Source: Streptomyces virginiae
GTDB lineage: Bacteria > Actinomycetota > Actinomycetes > Streptomycetales > Streptomycetaceae
Length of the DNA: 64,000 nt
Reading direction: 5' to 3'
NCBI RefSeq assembly: GCF_000720455.1
Contig: NZ_JOAK01000008.1
Span: forward strand, 62,001 to 126,000
Part shown: piece by piece, positions 53,027-62,033 of the stretch
How the letters are laid out: each line of letters opens with the position of its first letter
How positions within the stretch are numbered: the stretch's first letter is position 1
Made by a program: the position numbers and the translations under genes
Notes under the pieces: model-generated
What the model saw: the letters and a program-made list of their open reading frames with translations, nothing else
The model's database searches: none
What the model was told of the DNA's origin: nothing

Positions 53027-53104
53027 TCACGCGGATGGGGAGGAGCGCGAGATGAACGCGGCGGCGCACGGGAACAGCGGTGCACCGCTGCCGTGCGCAC
53101 TCAT
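53027..53104 (-). CDS. Second possible short ORF in the mgtA leader (25 aa)
   Basis: ATG at 53104, encoding MSAHGSGAPLFPCAAAFISR plus five residues. It has no clear ribosome site. It follows the 13-aa frame by about 30 bases and could be coupled to it or be a chance frame. Confidence 0.2.
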   Translation of the reverse strand: MSAHGSGAPLFPCAAAFISRSSPSA

Positions 53105-53135
53105 GGAGAGGCCGGCCGATCAGCCGTTCGGCGGG

Positions 53136-53177
53136 TCAGCCGGAGAGGGCGCCACGAGGACTTCGATCGGGACTCAT
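53136..53177 (-). CDS. Possible mgtA leader peptide (13 aa)
   Basis: GAGGAGGTGTTCGGG precedes an ATG that encodes MSPDRSPRGALSG and stops about 250 bases before mgtA. The ribosome site is among the strongest in the region. Leader peptides containing proline codons regulate mgtA in enterobacteria (MgtL); a similar role here is speculation. Confidence 0.35.
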   Translation of the reverse strand: MSPDRSPRGALSG

Positions 53178-53211
53178 CCCGAACACCTCCTCGCGTCGCG
53201 CTGTCATGGCA

Positions 53212-53252
53212 GGCGCCCGGTCCGGCCGGAAGGGCCGCAGAGGACCGGCGCC
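53212..53252 (-). other. GC-rich hairpin in the mgtA leader
   Basis: GGCGCC-GGTCC on the minus strand pairs with GGACC-GGGCGCC across an 18-nt loop that itself contains complementary GGCC blocks. It lies upstream of the possible 13-aa leader peptide. Confidence 0.4.
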
Positions 53253-53469
53253 TCAGCGACCGTAACACGATCCGGTGGGCCGCTCCCTCCCCCTTTCGGC
53301 CGGTAGGTCCGATTCGTGTCGTGTCAGCCTCTTGACGTGCGGATGCGCAAAGGCTCGACTTAAGGTTCACAAGTTGGAGAGACGCCGGGGTCTCGGAGCG
53401 TGAAGTCGCGACGTGTCCCGGCCGGGGGGCGACGGCTTGCCGTCGCTAATGGGCAGGAGTGGATGAGTC

Positions 53470-54684
53470 GTGCAGACTCCCGGATCGCAGTCGTCGCTGC
53501 ACCGCGCGAATCTCGAACGGGTCGTACGGGCGGTGCGGCTCGCGGGGTCGCTGACCCAGGCGGAGATCGCCCGTACCACCGGACTGTCGGCGGCCACGGT
53601 CTCCAACATCGTCCGGGAGCTGAAGGACGGCGGGACCGTCGAGGTCACCGACACCTCGGCCGGCGGCCGGCGCGCGCGGAGCGTGTCGCTGAGCGGTGAC
53701 GCGGGCATCGTGATCGGCGTCGACTTCGGCCACACCCACCTGCGGGTGGCCGTCGGCAACCTCGCCCACCAGGTGCTGGCCGAGGAGTCCGAGCCGCTGG
53801 ACGTCGACGCCTCCTGGGCGGACGGCTTCGACCGGGCGGAATCCCTGGTCGGACGGCTGATCGACGGCATAGGGGTCGGGCTGGACAAGGTCATCGGCGT
53901 CGGCCTCGGCGTCCCCGGCCCGATCGACGTGGAGTCCGGAACCCTGGGCTCGACCGCGATCCTGCCGGGCTGGGCGGGGATCAACCCCCGCCAGGAGCTC
54001 TCGCAGCGCCTCGGCGTGCCCGTCTACGTGGACAACGACGCCAACCTCGGCGCCCTCGGCGAACTCGTTTGGGGGAGCGGGCGCGGAGTGAAAGACCTGG
54101 CCTACATCAAGGTGGCCAGCGGCGTCGGCGCCGGCCTGGTCATCAACGGCCAGATCTACCGCGGACCCGGCGGCACGGCGGGCGAGATCGGGCACATCAC
54201 GCTGGACGAATCGGGCCCCGTCTGCCGCTGCGGCAACCGCGGCTGCCTGGAGACCTTCGCCGCGGCCCGGTACGTCCTGCCGCTGCTCCAGGGCACGCAC
54301 GGGCCGGAGTTGACGATGGAGCGGGTGGTCGAACTGGCCCGCGAGGGGGACCCGGGCTGCCGCCGGGTGATCACCGACGTCGGCCGCCACATCGGCAGCG
54401 GAGTGGCCAGCCTGTGCAACCTCCTGAACCCGAGCCGGGTGGTGCTGGGAGGCTCGCTGGCGGAGGCCGGTGAACTCGTGCTGGCCCCCATCCGTGAATC
54501 AGTGGGGAGGTACGCGATCCCCAGCGCGGCCCGGCAGTTGTCGGTGCTGACGGGGTCCCTGGGCGGGCGGGCCGAGGTGCTGGGCGCCCTGGCGCTCGTG
54601 CTGAGCGAGATGGGCGATTCGACGCTTTTGTCAGATCATGGAAGTGGAGTGCGAGCTCCAGCCGTCTTGCCTTCAGGTAGATAA
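53470..54684 (+). CDS. rok7B7: ROK family transcriptional regulator (Rok7B7-like)
   Basis: 404 residues from the GTG at 53470. The N-terminal winged helix is SLTQAEIARTTGLSAATVSNIVREL. The ROK domain has the ATPase-like VIGVDFGHTHLRVAVGN and GVGLGVPGPIDVESG, plus the zinc-type CRCGNRGCLETFA. It sits between ngcEFG and xylFGH as SCO6008 (rok7B7) does in S. coelicolor, where the protein affects carbon catabolite control, xylose transport and antibiotic output. By analogy it should regulate the downstream xyl operon and perhaps ngc. Confidence 0.88.
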   Translation: MQTPGSQSSLHRANLERVVRAVRLAGSLTQAEIARTTGLSAATVSNIVRELKDGGTVEVTDTSAGGRRARSVSLSGDAGIVIGVDFGHTHLRVAVGNLAHQVLAEESEPLDVDASWADGFDRAESLVGRLIDGIGVGLDKVIGVGLGVPGPIDVESGTLGSTAILPGWAGINPRQELSQRLGVPVYVDNDANLGALGELVWGSGRGVKDLAYIKVASGVGAGLVINGQIYRGPGGTAGEIGHITLDESGPVCRCGNRGCLETFAAARYVLPLLQGTHGPELTMERVVELAREGDPGCRRVITDVGRHIGSGVASLCNLLNPSRVVLGGSLAEAGELVLAPIRESVGRYAIPSAARQLSVLTGSLGGRAEVLGALALVLSEMGDSTLLSDHGSGVRAPAVLPSGR

Positions 54685-54710
54685 CGAATGGCACCGTTGT
54701 CATCTCGTTA
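54682..54710. promoter_or_regulatory. AT-rich inverted repeat between the ROK and xylF genes
   Basis: TAACGAATG ... CATCTCGTTA forms an imperfect inverted repeat starting at the ROK stop codon. Two -35-like motifs follow (TTGACG at 54723, TTGACT at 54746). It could be an operator for the ROK protein at the xylF promoter or a weak terminator. Confidence 0.4.
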
Positions 54711-54801
54711 AGAATTCACTCCTTGACGGCAAAACGCGGCCGGGGTTGACTCACATCCACCTCGGCCGCGGCGTAGCGGCCTCGTCAGGGAGGTTCAAGT
54801 A

Positions 54802-55914
54802 ATGAACACGCGTATGCGCAGAGCCGCCGTAGCCGTTGCCGCCGGCGCCATGGCCGTTTCCCTCGCCGCTTGTGGCAGTGCCAAGGAGGCCGGCGACAAG
54901 ACGAAGGAGTCCTCCGGCGCTGCCAAGGGCGACGCGATCAAGGTCGGTCTGCTCCTGCCGGAGAACCAGACCGCGCGTTACGAGAAGTTCGACAAGCCGC
55001 TCATCGAGAAGAAGGTCGCCGAGCTCACCGGCGGCAAGGGCGAGGTCGTCTACGCCAACGCCAAGCAGGACGCGACCACGCAGAACTCCCAGGTCGACAC
55101 GATGATCACCAACAAGGTGGACGTCCTGATCATCGACGCGGTGGACTCCAAGGCCATCGCCGGCTCGGTCAAGAAGGCCAAGGACGCCGGCATCCCGGTC
55201 GTCTCCTACGACCGCCTGGCCGAGGGTCCGATCGACGCCTACACCTCCTTCGACAACGAAGAGGTCGGCAAGGTCCAGGGCAAGGCTCTGCTGGAGGCGC
55301 TGGGCGACAAGGCCAAGGACGGCCAGATCGTCATGATGAACGGTTCGGTCACCGACCCGAACGCCAAGCTCTTCAAGTCCGGCGCGCACTCCGAGCTCGA
55401 CGGCAAGGTGAACGTCGGCAAGGAGTACGACACCGTCGAGTGGAAGCCGGAGAACGCCAACACCAACATGGCGGCCGCGCTCTCCGCGCTCGGCAAGGAC
55501 AAGATCGTCGGCGTCTACTCCGCCAACGACGGCATGGCCGGCGGCATCATCACCGCCCTCAAGGCCGCCGGCGTCAACCCCCTGCCGCCGGTCACCGGCC
55601 AGGACGCCGAACTCGCCGGTGTGCAGCGCATCGTGGCGGGCGAGCAGTTCATGAGCGTCTACAAGCCGTACGCCCCCGAGGCCGAGGCCGCCGCGAAGAT
55701 GGCCGTCGCCCTCGCCAAGGGCGGCAAGCCCGAAGGCACCACCTCCACGGTCGACAGCCCCACCACCAAGGGCGTCCCCTCCGTGCTGATCCCGGTCGTC
55801 TCGCTGACCAAGGGCAACATCAAGGACACCGTCGTCAAGGACGGCGTCTACACGGTCGACGAGATCTGCACCGACAAGTACGCGGCCGCCTGCGCCGCCC
55901 TCGGCCTGAAGTAG
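54802..55914 (+). CDS. xylF: Xylose-type sugar ABC transporter substrate-binding lipoprotein
   Basis: 370 residues from the ATG at 54802 with GGGAGGTTCAAG upstream. The lipobox is MAVSLAAC. It has the periplasmic-binding-protein type 1 fold: IKVGLLLPENQTARYEKFDK, VDVLIIDAVDSKAIAGSVKK and VYSANDGMAGGIITALKAAG. It matches XylF-like proteins of the CUT2 class and would bind xylose or a related pentose. First gene of xylFGH. Confidence 0.88.
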   Translation: MNTRMRRAAVAVAAGAMAVSLAACGSAKEAGDKTKESSGAAKGDAIKVGLLLPENQTARYEKFDKPLIEKKVAELTGGKGEVVYANAKQDATTQNSQVDTMITNKVDVLIIDAVDSKAIAGSVKKAKDAGIPVVSYDRLAEGPIDAYTSFDNEEVGKVQGKALLEALGDKAKDGQIVMMNGSVTDPNAKLFKSGAHSELDGKVNVGKEYDTVEWKPENANTNMAAALSALGKDKIVGVYSANDGMAGGIITALKAAGVNPLPPVTGQDAELAGVQRIVAGEQFMSVYKPYAPEAEAAAKMAVALAKGGKPEGTTSTVDSPTTKGVPSVLIPVVSLTKGNIKDTVVKDGVYTVDEICTDKYAAACAALGLK

Positions 55915-55955
55915 CGGCCCCCGTCGCCTCCCACGAGGCGGCCCCACGTACCTGA

Positions 55956-56000
55956 CCGGCGCCCCGCCCCTCCTCACCCCGCCACCCGGCGGGGCGCCGG
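55956..56000 (+). terminator. Intra-operon hairpin between xylF and xylG
   Basis: CCGGCGCCCCGCC (55956-55968) pairs perfectly with GGCGGGGCGCCGG (55988-56000). Located within the operon, it probably attenuates transcription or protects the xylF message, giving more binding protein than ATPase. Confidence 0.6.
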
Positions 56001-56082
56001 GCAGAAACGTTCCCCCATTCGCCCCGCTCCTGCTCTTCTGCACGACATCCCCGCCGGTCAGGCGGCGAAGGAGATGGTTCAT

Positions 56083-56862
56083 GTGTCCGCTGCGCCCGTG
56101 CTGGCGTTGCGAGGGGTCTCGAAGCGGTTCGGCGCCGTTCAGGCCCTGACCGACGTAGAACTCGAGATCCACTCCGGTGAAGTGGTCGCCCTCGTCGGCG
56201 ACAACGGAGCCGGCAAGTCCACGCTGGTCAAGACGATCGCCGGCGTGCACCCCATCGATGACGGCGTCATCGAGTGGGAAGGGCGTCCGGTCTCCATCGG
56301 CAAGCCCCACGACGCCCAGAACCTGGGCATCGCGACGGTCTACCAGGACCTGGCGCTGTGCGACAACATCGATGTCGTCGGCAACCTGTTCCTCGGCCGT
56401 GAGCTCAAGAAGTACGGCATCCTCGACGAGGTGGAGATGGAGCGCCGCGCCCGCGAGCTCCTGACCACGCTGTCCATCCGGATCCCCAGTGTCCGGATCC
56501 CCATCGCCTCGCTGTCGGGCGGTCAGCGCCAGACCGTGGCGATCGCCCGCTCCATGCTGGGCGAGCCCCAGCTCGTCATCCTCGACGAGCCCACCGCCGC
56601 CCTCGGCGTCGAGCAGACCGCTCAGGTGCTCGACCTGGTGGAGCGGCTGCGCGAGCGGGGCCACGCCGTCATCCTCATCAGCCACAACATGGCCGATGTG
56701 AAGGCCGTCGCCGACAAGGTGGCGGTCCTGCGGCTGGGCCGCAACAACGGTGTCTTCAACGTCGCCGACACCTCGCAGGAAGAGATCATCTCCGCCATCA
56801 CCGGTGCCACGGACAACGCCGTGACCCGCCGGGCGGCCCGCACCTCGGAGGCCGGCAAGTGA
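56083..56862 (+). CDS. xylG: Xylose-type sugar ABC transporter ATP-binding protein
   Basis: 259 residues from the GTG at 56083. AAGGAG lies 9 nt upstream of this GTG, whereas an ATG at 56074 directly abuts it, so the GTG is preferred. It is a single ATPase domain: Walker A GDNGAGKST, signature LSGGQRQ, Walker B LVILDEPTAALG and SHNMADVKAVAD. Most CUT2 ATPases are double-length; the half-size form is normal for this operon. Its stop overlaps the permease start. Confidence 0.9.
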   Translation: MSAAPVLALRGVSKRFGAVQALTDVELEIHSGEVVALVGDNGAGKSTLVKTIAGVHPIDDGVIEWEGRPVSIGKPHDAQNLGIATVYQDLALCDNIDVVGNLFLGRELKKYGILDEVEMERRARELLTTLSIRIPSVRIPIASLSGGQRQTVAIARSMLGEPQLVILDEPTAALGVEQTAQVLDLVERLRERGHAVILISHNMADVKAVADKVAVLRLGRNNGVFNVADTSQEEIISAITGATDNAVTRRAARTSEAGK

Positions 56863-58160
56863 GCACCCAGAACCCTGCCACCGATCCACTGGACAAGGGC
56901 CACGTCGACCCGGTCAACCCCGCGGCCGCGCACGACGCGATCCCGGCCGTGGACCCCCGCCTGCTCGTCCGCGAGGAGGGCCTCGCCGGGTACGTGGGCG
57001 AGTTCAAGCGCAAGATGAAGGCGGGCGACCTGGGCTCCCTCCCGGTCGTCATCGGCCTGATCGTCATCTGGTCGATCTTCCAGGGGCTGAACTCGAACTT
57101 CCTCTCCCCGGAGAACCTGACCAACATCGCGATCACGATGACCGGCACCGGCATGATCGCCATCGGCATCATCTTCGTGCTGCTGCTCGGCGAGATCGAC
57201 CTCTCGGTCGGCTCGGTCAGCGGTGTGTCGGGCGCGATCGTCGCCGTCCTCGCCGTCACCCACGGCGTGAACGAATGGCTGGCCATCCTCGCGGCCATCG
57301 TCGGAGGCGCCCTGATCGGCTCCATCCACGGCTTCTTCTTCGCCAAGGTCGGCGCCCCGGCCTTCGCCGTCACCCTGTCGGGCCTGCTCTTCTGGCTCGG
57401 CGCGATGCTGCAGATCCTCGGCAGCAACGGCACGATCAACATCGACTCCGACGGCGTGGTCGGCCAGCTGACCACGTACTTCTTCTCGGACGTGGCCGTC
57501 GCCTACGGGCTGGCCGCGCTCGCGGTGGCCGGCTACTTCCTCGCGGCCTTCCTCGACGCCAGGCGCCGCGAGGCGGCCGGGATGCCCTCCCGGCCGCTCA
57601 CCGAGATCCTGCTGCGCACCGGCCTGCTCGCACTGTGCGCGTTCGGTCCCGCCGTGCTGTTCAACCAGTACAAGGGCCTGCCGCTCGCGGTGGTGCTCTT
57701 CCTGCTGGCCCTGGTCGTCACGGACTTCCTGCTGCGCCGCACGACCTTCGGGCGAAACGTTTTCGCACTGGGTGGCAGCGTCGAGGCCTCCCGCCGTGCG
57801 GGCATCAACGTCACCCGGATCCGGATCACGGTCTTCGCGATCTCCAGCACCTTCGCCGCCGTCGGCGGCCTGTTCTGGGCCTCCAAGATCGCGGCGGCCA
57901 ACCAGAGCGCCGGCGCCGGCGACCTGCTGATGAACGTGATCGCGGCGGCCGTCATCGGCGGCACCAGCCTCTTCGGCGGCCGTGGCCGGACCTGGAACGC
58001 CCTCCTCGGTGTCATGGTCATCGTCTCGATCCAGTACGGTCTGGCCCTGGAAGGCATCGCGACGCCGATCCAGTACATGATCACCGGTGCGGTCCTGCTG
58101 GCCACCGTGGTCATCGACTCGGTCACCCGCAAGACCCAGAAGACGGCCGGACGCGCCTGA
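56859..58160 (+). CDS. xylH: Xylose-type sugar ABC transporter permease
   Basis: 433 residues; the GTG overlaps the xylG stop by 4 nt. A 55-residue charged cytoplasmic start is followed by ten or more membrane helices. Family motifs are [20 protein letters not shown] and [16 protein letters not shown], with [13 protein letters not shown] near the end, typical of RbsC/XylH permeases. Forms the channel with XylG. Confidence 0.9.
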   Translation: MSTQNPATDPLDKGHVDPVNPAAAHDAIPAVDPRLLVREEGLAGYVGEFKRKMKAGDLGSLPVVIGLIVIWSIFQGLNSNFLSPENLTNIAITMTGTGMIAIGIIFVLLLGEIDLSVGSVSGVSGAIVAVLAVTHGVNEWLAILAAIVGGALIGSIHGFFFAKVGAPAFAVTLSGLLFWLGAMLQILGSNGTINIDSDGVVGQLTTYFFSDVAVAYGLAALAVAGYFLAAFLDARRREAAGMPSRPLTEILLRTGLLALCAFGPAVLFNQYKGLPLAVVLFLLALVVTDFLLRRTTFGRNVFALGGSVEASRRAGINVTRIRITVFAISSTFAAVGGLFWASKIAAANQSAGAGDLLMNVIAAAVIGGTSLFGGRGRTWNALLGVMVIVSIQYGLALEGIATPIQYMITGAVLLATVVIDSVTRKTQKTAGRA

Positions 58161-58213
58161 CCGCGCGCCCGACCCACCGCCGGAGCCGGCTGCGGCGGTA
58201 AGAACGGTCACAG

Positions 58214-58244
58214 TGCCCGGCGCCACCTCAAGTGGCGCCGGGCA
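58214..58244 (+). terminator. Hairpin terminator after xylH
   Basis: TGCCCGGCGCCAC pairs perfectly with GTGGCGCCGGGCA around the 5-nt loop CTCAA. Confidence 0.8.
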
Positions 58245-58422
58245 TCCGTGCATACAAATGCGGGTACTCCTGTGCGGGTATACGCCCGTATGTGATGTGT
58301 GGTCGTGGGGTGGTGTGTACATGTATGACAAAGGTGTGACCCCACCGGGACGGCCCGATGACCGCGCCCGCGAACGGAACATTAGACTCGACAGACCAGC
58401 AAGCAACTGCAAGGAGGCACGG

Positions 58423-60339
58423 GTGCTGCTGACCCGCATCAAGGGACCGCGCGATCTGGACCGGCTCAGCCAGGAGGAGCTGACCCAGCTCGCGGCAGAG
58501 ATCAGGTCCTTCCTCGTCGACGCCGTCTCCAAGACCGGCGGGCACCTCGGCCCCAACCTCGGCGTGGTCGAACTGACGATCGCCCTGCACCGGGTCTTCG
58601 AATCGCCCAAGGACAAGGTCCTCTTCGACACCGGCCACCAGGCCTACGTCCACAAGCTGCTCACGGGCCGCCAGGACTTCGCCGGCCTGCGCACCAAGAA
58701 CGGTCTGTCCGGCTACCCTTCGCGCGCCGAGTCCGACCACGACGTGATCGAGAACTCGCACGCCTCCACCGTCCTCGGCTGGGCCGACGGCCTCGCCAAG
58801 GCCAACGAGGTACTGGGCCGCGAGGACCACCACGTCGCCGCGGTCATCGGCGACGGCGCCCTGACCGGCGGCATGGCCTGGGAGGCGCTGAACAACATCG
58901 CCGCCGCCAAGGACCGCCCGCTCGTCATCGTCGTCAACGACAACGAGCGCTCCTACGGCCCCACCATCGGCGGCCTCGCCAACCACCTGGCCACCCTGCG
59001 CACCACCGACGGCTACGAGCGCTTCCTCGCCCGCGGCAAGGAGCTCCTGGAGCGCACCCCGGTCGTCGGCAAGCCGCTCTTCGAGACCCTGCACGGCGCC
59101 AAGAAGGGCCTCAAGGACTTCATCGCCCCCCAGGGCATGTTCGAGGACCTGGGCCTGAAGTACATCGGCCCCATCGACGGCCACGACATCGAGGCCCTGG
59201 AGTCCGCCCTGCAGCGCGCCAAGCGCTTCAGCGGCCCGGTCATCGTGCACTGCCTCACCCAGAAGGGCCGCGGCTACACCCCGGCCCTGGAGCACGAGGC
59301 GGACCGTTTCCACGCCGTCGGTGTGATCCACCCCGACACCGGCCTGCCGGTCAAGACCGCCGCCGCCAGCTGGACCTCCGTCTTCGCCGACGAGATGGTC
59401 AAGATCGGCCACGAGCGCGCGGACGTCGTCGGCATCACCGCGGCCATGCTCCACCCGGTCGGCCTCAACAAGTTCGCCGAGGCCTTCCCGGACCGCATCT
59501 ACGACGTCGGCATCGCCGAGCAGCACGGCGCGACCTCCGCGGCCGGCCTCGCCACCGGTGGCGTCCACCCCGTCTTCGCGGTGTACGCGACCTTCCTCAA
59601 CCGCGCCTTCGACCAGGTCCTGATGGACGTCGCCCTGCACAAGTGCGGCGTCACCTTCGTCCTGGACCGCGCCGGTGTCACCGGCGACGACGGCGCCTCC
59701 CACAACGGCATGTGGGACATGTCCATCCTGCAGGTCGTCCCCGGTCTGCGCCTCGCCGCACCGCGCGACGCCGAGCAGCTGCGCGCCCAGCTCCGCGAGG
59801 CCGTCGAGGTCAAGGACGCCCCGACCGTGGTCCGGTTCTCCAAGGGCGTCGTCGGCCCGGCCGTCCCTGCCGTCGGCCGGATCGGCGGCATGGACGTGCT
59901 GCGATCCCCGGCCCCCGAGGTCACCCGCCCGGACGTACTGCTCGTCTCGGTCGGCGCACTCGCCCCGATGTGCCTGGAGATCGCCGACCTGCTCGACAAG
60001 CAGGGCATCTCCACGACCGTCGTCGACCCGCGCTGGGTCAAGCCCGTGGACGAGGCGCTGGCCCCGCTCGCGGACCGGCACCGCGTGGTCGTCACCGTCG
60101 AGGACAACGGCCGCGCCGGAGGCGTGGGCTCCGCCGTCTCGCAGGCCCTGCGGGACGCGGGTGTCGACGTACCCCTGCGCGACTTCGGCATCCCGCAGCG
60201 CTTCCTCGACCACGCCCTCCGCAAGGAGATCCTGGCGGAGATCGGCCTGACCGCACCGGACATCGCCCGGCAGGTCACCGGCCTGGTCGCCAAGCTGGAC
60301 GGCCGCTACGACAGCGAGCCGGCCGCCACCGTCGACTAG
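58423..60339 (+). CDS. dxs: 1-deoxy-D-xylulose-5-phosphate synthase
   Basis: 638 residues from the GTG at 58423 (AAGGAGGCACGG upstream). The thiamine-diphosphate enzyme shows [48 protein letters not shown] with the NDNERS metal site, the transketolase segment [17 protein letters not shown] and [15 protein letters not shown]. It condenses pyruvate and glyceraldehyde-3-phosphate in the first MEP-pathway step to isoprenoids. Streptomyces often has two dxs genes. The position after xylFGH matches the copy SCO6013 that I recall as linked to Rok7B7. An internal promoter near TAGACT (58383) is possible. Confidence 0.96.
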   Translation: MLLTRIKGPRDLDRLSQEELTQLAAEIRSFLVDAVSKTGGHLGPNLGVVELTIALHRVFESPKDKVLFDTGHQAYVHKLLTGRQDFAGLRTKNGLSGYPSRAESDHDVIENSHASTVLGWADGLAKANEVLGREDHHVAAVIGDGALTGGMAWEALNNIAAAKDRPLVIVVNDNERSYGPTIGGLANHLATLRTTDGYERFLARGKELLERTPVVGKPLFETLHGAKKGLKDFIAPQGMFEDLGLKYIGPIDGHDIEALESALQRAKRFSGPVIVHCLTQKGRGYTPALEHEADRFHAVGVIHPDTGLPVKTAAASWTSVFADEMVKIGHERADVVGITAAMLHPVGLNKFAEAFPDRIYDVGIAEQHGATSAAGLATGGVHPVFAVYATFLNRAFDQVLMDVALHKCGVTFVLDRAGVTGDDGASHNGMWDMSILQVVPGLRLAAPRDAEQLRAQLREAVEVKDAPTVVRFSKGVVGPAVPAVGRIGGMDVLRSPAPEVTRPDVLLVSVGALAPMCLEIADLLDKQGISTTVVDPRWVKPVDEALAPLADRHRVVVTVEDNGRAGGVGSAVSQALRDAGVDVPLRDFGIPQRFLDHALRKEILAEIGLTAPDIARQVTGLVAKLDGRYDSEPAATVD

Positions 60340-60378
60340 GACGGGTACCGGCACTAGATCGCCGCGCGGTTGCACGTC

Positions 60379-60422
60379 ACGGGCCGGGAGATCACTCTTG
60401 AGGAGTGGGCCTCCCGGCCCGT
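60379..60422 (+). terminator. Hairpin terminator after dxs
   Basis: ACGGGCCGGGAG pairs with CTCCCGGCCCGT; the 20-nt loop contains a second small stem (CACTC/GAGTG). Confidence 0.75.
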
Positions 60423-60457
60423 TCGCGTGCGTCGACACCTGTTTCGGAGGTGCGTCG

Positions 60458-61957
60458 GTGAGTAGGGATATGAACAGCCCCTTCCGCACCAAGACGGTGG
60501 AGCAGTCCATCCGCGACACGGAGGAGCCGGAACACGCGCTCCGAAAGTCGCTCTCCGCCTGGGACCTGACGGTGTTCGGTGTGGGTGTCATCATCGGCAC
60601 CGGCATCTTCGTCCTCACGGGCATCGCGGCCCGGAACAACGCCGGACCCGCCACCGCCCTCGCCTTCGTGGCCGCGGGCATCGTCTGCGCCCTCGCGGCG
60701 CTCTGCTACGCCGAGTTCGCCTCCACCGTCCCGGTGGCCGGATCGGCGTACACCTTCAGTTACGCCTCCATCGGCGAGCTGCCCGCCTGGATCATCGGCT
60801 GGGACCTCGTGCTGGAGTTCGCGCTCGGCACCGCGGTGGTCGCCGTCGGCTGGTCCGGCTACGTGCGCCACCTCATGGACACCAACCTCGGCTGGACCCT
60901 GCCGACCTCCCTGTCCGGCCCCGACGCGGGCGGTCACTTCGACCTGCTGGCCTTCCTGCTGGTCCTGGTGCTGACGTGGATCCTGGTCGTCGGGACGAAG
61001 CTCTCGGCCCGCATCACCGCCGTCGTCGTCGCCATCAAGGTGACGGTCGTCCTGCTGGTCATCATCGCGGGCCTGTTCTTCATCAAGGCCGACAACTACT
61101 CGCCGTTCGTCCCGCCGGCCCAGCCACAGGCCGAGGGCGTCAGCGGCTGGCACTCACCGCTGGTCCAGCTGCTCTTCGGCTACGAGCCCACCAACTTCGG
61201 CGTCATGGGCATCTTCACGGCGGCCTCGCTCATCTTCTTCGCCTTCATCGGCTTCGACGTGGTGGCGACGGCGGCCGAGGAGACCAAGAACCCCCAGCGG
61301 GACATGCCGCGCGGCATCCTCGGTTCGCTGCTGGTCTGCACGGTCCTCTACGTGGCCGTGACGCTGGTCGTGACCGGCATGCAGAAGTACTCGGAGATGT
61401 CCCCGACCGCGCCACTCGCCGAGGCCTTCAAATCGGTGAACCAGCCGTTCTTCTCGGGCGCCATCAGTCTGGGCGCGTCCGTCGGCCTGATCACCGTGTG
61501 CATGATCCTGCTGCTCGGCCAGACCCGCGTGTTCTTCGCGATGAGCCGCGACGGACTGCTGCCGCGCGTCTTCTCCGTGACCCACCCGAAGTACCGCACC
61601 CCCTACCGGGCGACCGTCCTGCTCGGTGTGGTCATCGCGGTCGTCGCGGGCTTCACCAGCCTGGAGAAGCTGGCGGAACTGGTGAACATCGGCACCCTGT
61701 TCGCCTTCGTGGTCGTCGCCCTCGGCGTGATCATCCTGCGCAGGACCCGCCCCGACCTGCACCGGGCCTTCCGCACCCCCTGGGTGCCGGTGGTCCCGAT
61801 CCTGTCGATCGCGGCCTCGTTCTGGCTGATGCTCAACCTGCCGGCCGAGACCTGGCTGCGCTTCGGCATCTGGATGGTCATCGGCATCATCGTCTACTTC
61901 GCCTACGGACGTCAGCACAGCCGTCTCGGCCAGTTCGGCGCGGAGGCCAAGTACTGA
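60458..61957 (+). CDS. APC family amino acid permease
   Basis: 499 residues from the GTG at 60458, with GGAGG 7 nt upstream. Twelve to thirteen membrane helices are expected. The first helix contains the substrate motif GVGVIIGTGIFVLTGIAARN, and helix 6 has FFAFIGFDVVATAAEETKNP. These are hallmarks of cationic-amino-acid-type APC permeases (YfnA/CAT). Likely a proton-coupled amino-acid importer; substrate unproven. A hairpin separates it from the convergent LCP gene. Confidence 0.92.
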   Translation: MSRDMNSPFRTKTVEQSIRDTEEPEHALRKSLSAWDLTVFGVGVIIGTGIFVLTGIAARNNAGPATALAFVAAGIVCALAALCYAEFASTVPVAGSAYTFSYASIGELPAWIIGWDLVLEFALGTAVVAVGWSGYVRHLMDTNLGWTLPTSLSGPDAGGHFDLLAFLLVLVLTWILVVGTKLSARITAVVVAIKVTVVLLVIIAGLFFIKADNYSPFVPPAQPQAEGVSGWHSPLVQLLFGYEPTNFGVMGIFTAASLIFFAFIGFDVVATAAEETKNPQRDMPRGILGSLLVCTVLYVAVTLVVTGMQKYSEMSPTAPLAEAFKSVNQPFFSGAISLGASVGLITVCMILLLGQTRVFFAMSRDGLLPRVFSVTHPKYRTPYRATVLLGVVIAVVAGFTSLEKLAELVNIGTLFAFVVVALGVIILRRTRPDLHRAFRTPWVPVVPILSIAASFWLMLNLPAETWLRFGIWMVIGIIVYFAYGRQHSRLGQFGAEAKY

Positions 61958-61979
61958 GAAACCGCCGCACGCGAACGCC

Positions 61980-62016
61980 GGAGCCGGCCGTACGGGTCAC
62001 CCGTACGGCCGGCTCC
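61980..62016. terminator. Bidirectional hairpin terminator
   Basis: GGAGCCGGCCGTACGGG pairs perfectly with CCCGTACGGCCGGCTCC (17 bp, 3-nt loop) between the convergent permease and LCP genes. Confidence 0.85.
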
Positions 62017-62033
62017 GTGTGCGCGGACCCCGG

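Larger units (their letters stand above)
52884..53469. other. Long divergent region: mgtA leader and ROK promoter
   Basis: 586 bp between mgtA (minus) and the ROK gene (plus). On the minus strand the mgtA side has a GC hairpin (53212-53252) and short open frames with translation signals, listed separately. On the plus strand TTGACG (53332-53337) with GACTTA about 19 bp later is a weak promoter candidate for the ROK gene. No standard-length gene is seen. Confidence 0.5.
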
